Of a stretch of 64,000 bases of DNA, positions 56,817-64,000 are shown in pieces (position 1 is the stretch's first letter; each line of letters starts with the position of its first letter). A model generated the notes under the pieces. That model saw only the letters and a list, made by a program, of their open reading frames with translations, searched no databases and was not told the origin of the DNA. Source of the stretch: Oscillospiraceae bacterium (GTDB lineage: Bacteria > Bacillota > Clostridia > Oscillospirales > Oscillospiraceae); assembly GCA_024697625.1 (NCBI GenBank), contig JAILFJ010000129.1, positions 28,182 through 92,181 on the forward strand, in the 5' to 3' direction. Position numbers and translations under genes: made by a program.

Positions 56817-56836
56817 TCCAGGATTGAATAAAAATC

Positions 56837-56878
56837 GCCCCGCGGCATTGTGTAAAAAATGCTGCGGGGCTGTTTTTT
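56837..56878 (+). terminator. Intrinsic terminator after hypA-like gene
   Basis: GCCCCGCGGCAT...ATGCTGCGGGGC followed by TGTTTTTT. Confidence 0.85.
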
Positions 56879-56910
56879 GAATTATGAGGATGATGGGATG
56901 CGGACTGCTG

Positions 56911-58854
56911 TCAGCAGAGCTGGGAGCCCACGGGGACATCGTCGTCGACGAGCATCAGGTGCAGGACCTCTTTCCCGTCGATCTCCTTCACCGCGGAGAG
57001 CAGCATGCCGTTGGATTCCATGCCCATCATCTTTCTCGGTGGGAGGTTCAGGATCGCGACCGCCTTCTTGCCGACCAAGTCTTCCGGTTCATAGAACTTG
57101 TGGATCCCGGAGAGAATCTGGCGCTCGGTGCCGCTGCCGTCGTCCAGGGCGAACTTGAGAAGTTTCTCGGACTTTTTGACCGCTTCGCAGCGCAGAATCT
57201 TGCATACGCGCATGTCACATCTGGCAAACTCGTCTATCGTCACATCCGGAAGGACAGGCTTTGACTCCGGTTTTTTCGCAGTCTGGTGCAGTTTTTCGAG
57301 CTCCTCCAGCATCTTTGCCGTGTCAATGCGCGGGAAAAGGGTCTCGCCCTTGCGCACGCTGACATCGGCTGGAAGCACGCCGTATTCCGAGGCGGCAGCC
57401 CAGGTTCTGGCCTCACGCTCCGCACCGATCTGGACAAATGCCTTGTCGCAGCTCTCCGGGATGAAGGGAGTCAGCAGGATCAGTGATACGCGCAGCGCCT
57501 CCAGCAGGTTATACAGGACGGTCGCCAGGCGGGCCTTCTTTGTCTCGTCCCTGCCCAGCACCCAGGGGGCTGTCTCGTCGATGTACTTGTTGGCGCGCTG
57601 GATCAGGCGGAAGACTTCCTCCAGGCCGAGGTGGAGCTGGAAGGCATCCATCTGGGCGGCATACTTTTCTGCCGTCCCCCGGATCATCTCGACAAGCTCC
57701 TCGTCCATGGCTTCGGCCTCGCGCTCAGGGATCAGCGTACCGCCGAAATACTTCTCGATCATCGCAGTGGTGCGGGAGACCAGGTTGCCGAGAGAGTTCG
57801 CCAGGTCCGTATTGATGGTGTTGATCAGCAGCTCATTGGAGAAGTTGCCGTCAGAGCCGAACGGGAAGGTCCGCAGCAGGAAGAAGCGCAGCGCGTCCAC
57901 GCCGAATTTCTCAGCCAGCACATAGGGATCCACGACGTTGCCCTTGGATTTGGACATCTTTCCGCCGTCGATGACCAGCCAGCCGTGACCGTAGACCTGC
58001 TTGGGGACCGGCTCACCCACGCTCATGAGCATCGCGGGCCAGATGATGGAGTGGAAGCGTACGATCTCCTTGCCGACAATGTTTACGGGAGGCCAGTATC
58101 TGGCATAGTCGTCATAGCGCTCGTTCATATAGCCCATCGCCGTGGCGTAGTTGAACAGTGCGTCCACCCAGACATAGACCACGTGGCCCGGGTCAAAGTC
58201 GACCGGGATGCCCCAGGTGAAGCTGGTGCGGGAGACGCAGAGGTCCTCCAGACCGGGCTTGATGAAGTTGTTGATCATCTCGTTGACACGGGATGCCGGC
58301 TTCAGGAACTCACCGCTCTCCAGCAGCTCCTGTACGGGCTTTGCGTATTTGGACAGACGGAAGAAGTAGGCCTCCTCCTCGGCGTCGTGCACCGGGCGTC
58401 CGCAGTCAGGGCACTTCCCGTCCACGAGCTGGCTCTCGGTCCAGAAGCTCTCGCAGGGGGTGCAGTACTTTCCCTTGTAGGCGCCCTTATAGATATCGCC
58501 GTTGTCGTACATTTTCCGGAAGATTCTCTGGATCGAGGTCACGTGATAGTCGTCCGTCGTGCGAATAAAGCGGTCGTTGGAGATGTTCATCAGCTTCCAC
58601 AGGTCGAGGATTCCGCACTTCCCGGTGACGATCCGGTCGACAAACTCCTGGGGAGTGACGCCGGCCTCCTTTGCCTTCTCCTCGATCTTCTGTCCGTGCT
58701 CGTCGGTGCCCGTCAGGAACATGACATCGTATCCCGTCAGACGCTTGTAGCGGGCAATGGCATCGGTGGCTACGGTGCAGTAGGTATGGCCGATGTGCAG
58801 CTTATCGGAAGGATAGTAAATGGGGGTTGTGATGTAGAAGGTGGGTTTTGACAT
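56911..58854 (-). CDS. metG: Methionyl-tRNA synthetase with C-terminal tRNA-binding domain
   Basis: FYITTPIYYPSDKLHIGHTYCTVATDAIARYKRL; KMSKSKGNVVDP; C-terminal MRVCKILRCEAVKKSEKLLKFALDDG. Confidence 0.97.
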   Translation of the reverse strand: MSKPTFYITTPIYYPSDKLHIGHTYCTVATDAIARYKRLTGYDVMFLTGTDEHGQKIEEKAKEAGVTPQEFVDRIVTGKCGILDLWKLMNISNDRFIRTTDDYHVTSIQRIFRKMYDNGDIYKGAYKGKYCTPCESFWTESQLVDGKCPDCGRPVHDAEEEAYFFRLSKYAKPVQELLESGEFLKPASRVNEMINNFIKPGLEDLCVSRTSFTWGIPVDFDPGHVVYVWVDALFNYATAMGYMNERYDDYARYWPPVNIVGKEIVRFHSIIWPAMLMSVGEPVPKQVYGHGWLVIDGGKMSKSKGNVVDPYVLAEKFGVDALRFFLLRTFPFGSDGNFSNELLINTINTDLANSLGNLVSRTTAMIEKYFGGTLIPEREAEAMDEELVEMIRGTAEKYAAQMDAFQLHLGLEEVFRLIQRANKYIDETAPWVLGRDETKKARLATVLYNLLEALRVSLILLTPFIPESCDKAFVQIGAEREARTWAAASEYGVLPADVSVRKGETLFPRIDTAKMLEELEKLHQTAKKPESKPVLPDVTIDEFARCDMRVCKILRCEAVKKSEKLLKFALDDGSGTERQILSGIHKFYEPEDLVGKKAVAILNLPPRKMMGMESNGMLLSAVKEIDGKEVLHLMLVDDDVPVGSQLC

Positions 58855-58926
58855 GTGGGTTCTCCTTTCGCAGAAGCGATATGATAAGTGGGACGTCTCC
58901 CCGGAATACAGGTGTTTCAGCCGGTA

Positions 58927-60522
58927 TCAGCTCAGGCCGAGCGTCAGGCTCGCCGTAGCGGCCGCCGCGTCTTTCGCAAGCTTTTCGGGCGGCCAGTCGA
59001 TTAGTTCGTCATGGAGGTAATAGATGCCGGTGGGCTCTTCGATGGTTTTGATCACATTTCCGCTGGCGTCCAGGATCTGTCGGAAGGTCGTCGCTCCGTG
59101 ACCGATGACCACATTCGGGTATTCCTCATCGAAGACGTCCCAGGTTTTGGTATACGGGCTGACCCGGCTGCCGTCCAGGTCCGTGCCCCAGAACTCCACC
59201 GTGATGCTGTGGTCGTCCACATAGGTCAGGATCTTCACGGGGAAATCCCGGTCGTTGCGGAATTTGTAGTCCGGCCAGGTCCAGCTCACGGTGGCGTCGT
59301 AGCCCATCGAGAGATAGCCGACCGCAAAATAGTGGTTCTGCCGCTGCAGGGTGGTCATCTGCGCATACATCGCCGCGCAGTAGAGGGTCGAGGAGACCTG
59401 ACAGATCCCGCCGCCTACCTCTTCGGTCACTTCGCCGTCGGCATAGGCCCCTGCGATGAGGAAGCCTGCCTCCTCCGTGCGCTGGCCGATCACCGTGTTG
59501 TACGAGAAGCTCTCGCCCGGCCAGATTTCCACGTTGTCCAGCTTTCGTGCGGCAAGGTCGATGTTGTTGATGCGGTTGCCGCTGCTGCCCCGGAAGTCGG
59601 TGGTCATGTAGCACAGCCGGTCCCGGAACAGGAAGGACCGCAGAAGCTCTGCCGTGATGAAGGGTTTCTGCAGATCCACCGGGATCTCAATCTCCTCCCC
59701 GACCGCTGCCTGCTCCCAGATTGCGGCGGCCGCCCCTGTGTCGAAGCTGCAGCCGTAGGACTCCGGGACAATCTCATGGGCCTCCGAATCAAAATACGCG
59801 TCGTGCATGTCTGCCTGGACCTGTGCGTACACCGATTCGAAGTCCGGGGTCACCACTTCCCCGCTGATCTCCGTCCACTGCAGCTCCCGCGCGCCGTCGA
59901 GAAGCGCCCGCGACACGGCTGCGAGGATCCGGTTCTGGTCAAGGCGGATGCTTCCCCCTCCCTTGATCATGGTCATTCTCCCATGTTCCGTGTCCAGATG
60001 CACGTTTCTGTCCGAGGTCAGCTCGTCAAAACGCTCCGTCACCGTTCGGATATTCGCCAGCAGATAGTTCTGGTTCAGATCCGCTTCCGTCTGCGGTCCG
60101 GTGATCGGGCTCACGGGGGTTCTGGACAGGCGCGTCTTCAGCCAGGTCTCCAGATTGTCAAACCAGTGGCTTCCGTGCCCGTAGGCGTAGGCTGCCTCTG
60201 CGGCGTCTGCTGCGGTCAGGATTGCTCCCGCCTGCATGCGGTCCAGCTGCAGGCTGAGGCCCAGCGGAAAGCTCACCTCGAGAGGGACCTCGTTCAGGCT
60301 GTCCCAGCCGGCCGCGCGGAGCTTCTGCAGGGTCTCCTCGCGGGTCAGGCCCCCCACCTCCACACCCTCCAGTGTCAGGTTGGGAAGGTTCCTGTCGCTC
60401 TCCGATATCTGCCAGCCGGCATACAGTGCTCCTCCGGCAAAGAGCAGGGCGAAGATCATGATCAGGCTGAGGGCCATGGTGAGGCGCTGCCCGAAGCGGC
60501 TTGTCTTTCTCTTTTTATGCAT
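58927..60522 (-). CDS. VanW family protein with N-terminal TM
   Basis: NRINNIDLAARKLDNVEIWPGESFSYNTVIGQRTEEAGFLIAGAYADGEVTEEVGGGICQVSSTLYCAAMYA (VanW). Confidence 0.92.
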   Translation of the reverse strand: MHKKRKTSRFGQRLTMALSLIMIFALLFAGGALYAGWQISESDRNLPNLTLEGVEVGGLTREETLQKLRAAGWDSLNEVPLEVSFPLGLSLQLDRMQAGAILTAADAAEAAYAYGHGSHWFDNLETWLKTRLSRTPVSPITGPQTEADLNQNYLLANIRTVTERFDELTSDRNVHLDTEHGRMTMIKGGGSIRLDQNRILAAVSRALLDGARELQWTEISGEVVTPDFESVYAQVQADMHDAYFDSEAHEIVPESYGCSFDTGAAAAIWEQAAVGEEIEIPVDLQKPFITAELLRSFLFRDRLCYMTTDFRGSSGNRINNIDLAARKLDNVEIWPGESFSYNTVIGQRTEEAGFLIAGAYADGEVTEEVGGGICQVSSTLYCAAMYAQMTTLQRQNHYFAVGYLSMGYDATVSWTWPDYKFRNDRDFPVKILTYVDDHSITVEFWGTDLDGSRVSPYTKTWDVFDEEYPNVVIGHGATTFRQILDASGNVIKTIEEPTGIYYLHDELIDWPPEKLAKDAAAATASLTLGLS

Positions 60523-60594
60523 TCCTCTTTCTGTGCATTCCTGCCTCCTGCATTTCTGCTGCCGGCATTCCTGCCTCTGGTAACTGTCAGTTGA

Positions 60595-61863
60595 TTACGT
60601 GCTGCTTTTCTTCTGAACCATGTCCCGGAAGAGCTCCTCCTCACTGCGCGGGAGGCTGACATCCTGCTCCGGTCGGTCCGGGCGGTACATCCAGGGCGTG
60701 TTGTCCAGGCGGGCGCCGGCCTGAGCCTCCAGCAGAATCCCGATCAGCTGGTTGGAGAGCAGAAAGCCGGAGACCGTGAAGTGCCATCTTCCGTCTTCTT
60801 CCAGTACGGCCCAGCCCTTGGCGCGGAAGGCTTTCAGCACCTGCAGGACCGGCTTCCAGTCACTCTGGCAGTGCTCGCGGTACTCCTGCTCTTCGATGCC
60901 GCGGTTGGTGCGCATGCCCAGCATCAGGTATTCCACAGCCCGTTCCAGCGTGTCGATCTCTTCGTACTCATCCGTGATGCTGACGTGGCGGCTGACGCCG
61001 TAGCTGTACTGCTTCAGATCCCGGACAAAGCTGTAGCGCAGGTTCCCGACACAGGAGTGCGCCGAGGGGCCGAAGCCCATATAGTCGTCCAGGCGCCAGT
61101 ACTTCATGTTGTGTCTGGACTCGAAGCCGGGAGCGGCGAAGTTCGAGATCTCATACTGCTTATAGCCGTAGCGCTCCAGCATCTGTGCCGCATACGAATA
61201 CATGTCCGCCTGCTCGTCGTCGTCCGGCAGCAGCGGGCTGTTCCGGTAATCCCTGTACATCGCGGTTCCCTCTTCCAGCTTCAGCGCATAGCAGGAGACG
61301 TGCTCCGGGTGCAGCTCCACGATCCGCGCGAGGCTCTCCGCCCAGTCCCGCTTGGTCTGGCTGGGCAGGCCGTACATCAGGTCGACGCTGATGTTGTCAA
61401 ACCCGGCGCGCCGTGCGGCGAAGTATGCGTTCTGTGCCTGGGCCCAGTTGTGACGGCGTCCGATCATCTTCAGAAGCTCGTCGTCCGTGGCCTGGATGCC
61501 CACCGACAGGCGGTTTACCCCGTTTTCACGGAGCGACAGCAGTGACCTGTAGTCCATGCTGTCGGGGTTGCACTCGACCGTCACTTCGGTGTCGAAGCGG
61601 ACGTTGCCGTTGAGTTTCAGAACGTCGAAGAGCTCCAGCAGCCGCTCGGCGCCGTAATAACTCGGTGTTCCGCCGCCGAAGTAGATGCTGTCCACCTCAT
61701 AGTTCCGGATGCCGGGAGAGGCCTCCAGCAGATGGTCGATCAGCGCCTTGTGGTACACCGGCATCTGCTTCTCGCTGCCGGCCAGGGAATAGAAGTCACA
61801 GTAGGCGCACTTGGAGGCGCAGAACGGGATATGGATATAAATCCCGAGTCGGGGCTTTGCCAT
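60595..61863 (-). CDS. hemW: HemW-like radical SAM heme chaperone
   Basis: GIYIHIPFCASKCAYCDFYSLAGS; YFGGGTPSYYG; VGIQATDDELLKMIGRRHNW. Confidence 0.9.
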   Translation of the reverse strand: MAKPRLGIYIHIPFCASKCAYCDFYSLAGSEKQMPVYHKALIDHLLEASPGIRNYEVDSIYFGGGTPSYYGAERLLELFDVLKLNGNVRFDTEVTVECNPDSMDYRSLLSLRENGVNRLSVGIQATDDELLKMIGRRHNWAQAQNAYFAARRAGFDNISVDLMYGLPSQTKRDWAESLARIVELHPEHVSCYALKLEEGTAMYRDYRNSPLLPDDDEQADMYSYAAQMLERYGYKQYEISNFAAPGFESRHNMKYWRLDDYMGFGPSAHSCVGNLRYSFVRDLKQYSYGVSRHVSITDEYEEIDTLERAVEYLMLGMRTNRGIEEQEYREHCQSDWKPVLQVLKAFRAKGWAVLEEDGRWHFTVSGFLLSNQLIGILLEAQAGARLDNTPWMYRPDRPEQDVSLPRSEEELFRDMVQKKSST

Positions 61864-63779
61864 TAAAACAGTTCGGACACCAGGTCGGTGAACTCGGCCG
61901 TATCCTCAACATCGACTCCGGCGTTCAGCTCCGCCAGGGCGTTGAGGATCTTTGCGAGCTTCGCCGCCTTTTCCCGGTCAGATTCGAAAGCCTCCTTCAG
62001 CACCGTGAAGACGCGGTGCTCGGGGTTGAGTTCCAGGACTCTGGTGGCCCGGAGCTTTCTCATCTCCTCGCTGGGTCCGTTCCGGAAGTAGCGCTCCATC
62101 TCCAGGGTGATGCCGCCCTCGGTGGTCAGCGCGCAGGGCCTGGTGGAGAGCTTGGAGGACAGCTTCGCTTTCTCAATGCTCTCGCCGACGGATTCCTTCA
62201 CGAAATCCAGAAGCTCTCTGTTCTCGATATCCCGCTCTTCCGCGGCCTTTTTCTCCTCCTCGGTCTCAAAGCCGAGATCGTCCGTCACCACGTTGCAGAA
62301 GCGCTTGCCGTCCAGCTCCCGCAGATTCTGCAGCACCATCTCATCCAGCGGGCTTGTCAGATACAGCAGCTCGTAGCCGCGCTTGCGGACCTCCTCACAC
62401 TGGGGCAGGGCCACAGCGTGCTTCAGGGTGTCGGCAGAGGCATAGTACACCGCCTTCTGGCTCTCCGGCATACCCTCGGCATATTCCTTCAGGCTGATCT
62501 GCTTGTCCTCGGCCGTCCAGAAGAGCAGCAGGTCCTTCAGGAAGTCCTTGTACCTGCCGTACTCGTCGCAGATGCCGCACTTGAGATCCACGCCGAAGTT
62601 CTTGTAGAATTCCTCGTACTTCGGCCGGTCCTCGCGCATGAGCTTTTCCAGTTCGCCCTTGATGCGCTTTTCGAGGTTCTGGCCGATGATGCGGAGCTGG
62701 CGGTCGTGCTGCAGCAGCTCGCGGGAGATGTTCAGGCTCAGGTCCGGAGAATCCACCACGCCCTTGACAAACTCAAAATACTCGTGCACGAGCTTGTCGC
62801 ACTTCTCCATGATCATGACGCCGCTGGAATACAGGGTGATTCCGCCCTTGTTGTCGCCGGCAAAGATATTCTCGTTCTGCTCGCCGGGGATGAACAGCAT
62901 GGCCTTGTAGCTGACGGCGCCCTCCGCATTGACCCGCACCAGAGCGCAGGGATCCTTGCGGTCGCGGTTCTTCTCCTTATACCAGGCGATGCAGTCGTCG
63001 TCGGTCACCTCGTTCTTCGAGCGCTGCCAGATGGGGATCATGCTGTTGATGATCTCGTTCTCGGTCACCATGCGGTAATCGTACTTCGGCGAGCCGTCGT
63101 CGTTCTTTTCCTCGGTCTCGAAGCGCTCCTGGTGCTCGATGTCCATGTGAATCGGCCACCGGACGTAGTCCGAATACTTCTTCACCAGCGCCTTGATCTT
63201 CCAGACCTCCAGGTACGAGCCGTAGATCTCTTCTTCGCTGTCTTCCTTGATGTGCATGATCACGTCGGTGCCCGCGCTCTCCCGTTCGCAGGCCGATACG
63301 GTATAGCCGTCGGCGCCCCTGCTGTTCCAGCGTACGCCCTCCGTCTCGCCGTACTTGCGCGAGATCACCGTCACCTCGTCCGACACCATGAAGGCAGAAT
63401 AGAAACCGACGCCGAACTGGCCGATGATGGAGAGGTCCTCGTTCTCCGCCTTTTCGCTGTCCATCTCGCCCCGGAACTGGTAGGTGCCGCTCTTGGCGAT
63501 CACACCGAGGTTGGCTTCCGCCTCCGCCATGGTCATGCCGATGCCGTTGTCCCGCACCGTGATGGTCCTGGCGTTTTTGTCGACGAGGATGTCGATCCGG
63601 AAGTCGGAGCGGCTGAGACCCACGCTGTCGTCGGTCAGGGACAGATAGCAGAGCTTGTCGATGGCGTCAGAGGCGTTGGAGATGATTTCACGCAGAAAAA
63701 TCTCTTTGTTTGTGTAGATGGAGTTGATCATCAGGTCGAGCAGTCTTTTGGACTCGGCCTTGAACTGTTTTTTTGCCAT
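61863..63779 (-). CDS. htpG: Molecular chaperone HtpG (Hsp90)
   Basis: KRLLDLMINSIYTNKEIFLREIISNASDAIDKLCY; RDNGIGMTMAEAEANLGVIAKSGT; IGQFGVGFYSAFMVSDEVTV. Confidence 0.97.
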   Translation of the reverse strand: MAKKQFKAESKRLLDLMINSIYTNKEIFLREIISNASDAIDKLCYLSLTDDSVGLSRSDFRIDILVDKNARTITVRDNGIGMTMAEAEANLGVIAKSGTYQFRGEMDSEKAENEDLSIIGQFGVGFYSAFMVSDEVTVISRKYGETEGVRWNSRGADGYTVSACERESAGTDVIMHIKEDSEEEIYGSYLEVWKIKALVKKYSDYVRWPIHMDIEHQERFETEEKNDDGSPKYDYRMVTENEIINSMIPIWQRSKNEVTDDDCIAWYKEKNRDRKDPCALVRVNAEGAVSYKAMLFIPGEQNENIFAGDNKGGITLYSSGVMIMEKCDKLVHEYFEFVKGVVDSPDLSLNISRELLQHDRQLRIIGQNLEKRIKGELEKLMREDRPKYEEFYKNFGVDLKCGICDEYGRYKDFLKDLLLFWTAEDKQISLKEYAEGMPESQKAVYYASADTLKHAVALPQCEEVRKRGYELLYLTSPLDEMVLQNLRELDGKRFCNVVTDDLGFETEEEKKAAEERDIENRELLDFVKESVGESIEKAKLSSKLSTRPCALTTEGGITLEMERYFRNGPSEEMRKLRATRVLELNPEHRVFTVLKEAFESDREKAAKLAKILNALAELNAGVDVEDTAEFTDLVSELF

Positions 63780-63819
63780 AATCGCTGCCTTTCTTCTCTA
63801 AAAAATCAAAACTTTTGTT

Positions 63820-63848
63820 ATTATAAGCTTTTCACCGGGAAAGTTCAA
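63820..63848 (-). promoter_or_regulatory. htpG promoter
   Basis: Minus strand TTGAAC-17 nt-TATAAT. Confidence 0.7.
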
Positions 63849-63869
63849 GATATAATTCGTCTTGAGTTT
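63841..63869. repeat. Inverted repeat, 10-bp arms (8/10 matching) with 9-nt spacer, overlapping the htpG -35
   Basis: AAGTTCAAGA-TATAATTCG-TCTTGAGTTT. Confidence 0.7.
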
Positions 63870-64000
63870 CCGCAAAACGAAAGAGAGCAGAAAGCGGAGG
63901 TTTAAGAAAGACGAAAAAAGCAGAAAAGAAGAGCAAAAAGGAAGAATTACCTTCGTAAATGTGGTAGAATTGAGTGACCAAACAAAACCCTGCCAAACAA

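Noticed and set aside
53778-56939. 1053-aa minus-strand ORF, longer than the sense gene
   Set aside because: Shadow ORF spanning the Fe-S flavoprotein and hypA genes; low-complexity Val/Ala/Leu/Asp-rich sequence with no recognisable motif; the sense frames carry clear catalytic motifs, an RBS and a promoter.
57631-58851. 406-aa plus-strand ORF
   Set aside because: Antisense to metG.
58855-58926. Possible T-box or SAM riboswitch before metG
   Set aside because: Only ~70 nt between the VanW-family gene and metG; no conserved riboswitch motif.
59011-60594. 527-aa plus-strand ORF
   Set aside because: Antisense to the VanW-family gene; no motifs.
61665-63905. 746-aa plus-strand ORF
   Set aside because: Antisense to htpG and hemW; produced by codon bias of the sense strand.

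Overview
This 64 kb window looks like the chromosome of a low-G+C-lineage (Clostridia-like) Firmicute. The inference rests on protein content and gene order; no rRNA marker is present. Most of it is a dense housekeeping backbone, mainly on the minus strand: murF, rfbA, rpsU, leuS, rsfS, nadD-yqeK, yhbY, ftsY, smc, rnc, plsX, trmFO, topA, dprA, asnA, nagB, nrdR, prfA, metG, hemW and htpG. Accessory content includes: (i) a very large secreted repeat protein (1..4731, minus strand, running off the left edge) that the ORF track misses; (ii) a second large surface protein (13616..17086) with an internal sortase-like motif and a cytoplasmic tail; (iii) a ~7.5 kb insertion between smc and a radical-SAM gene/rnc, holding integrase, macro-domain and zinc-ribbon relics, an M4-like metalloprotease and a membrane-protein/GT2 pair; (iv) a TetR / multi-domain Fe-S flavoprotein / orphan HypA locus. 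Other points of interest are a TsaC(YrdC)-CoaE fusion, a short-armed SMC, a candidate leaderless pcrA transcript, and an inverted repeat with CIRCE-like geometry at the htpG promoter. I saw no rRNA, tRNA or CRISPR array. Many long ORFs in the track are antisense shadows. All identifications come from reading the sequences; no database search was run.
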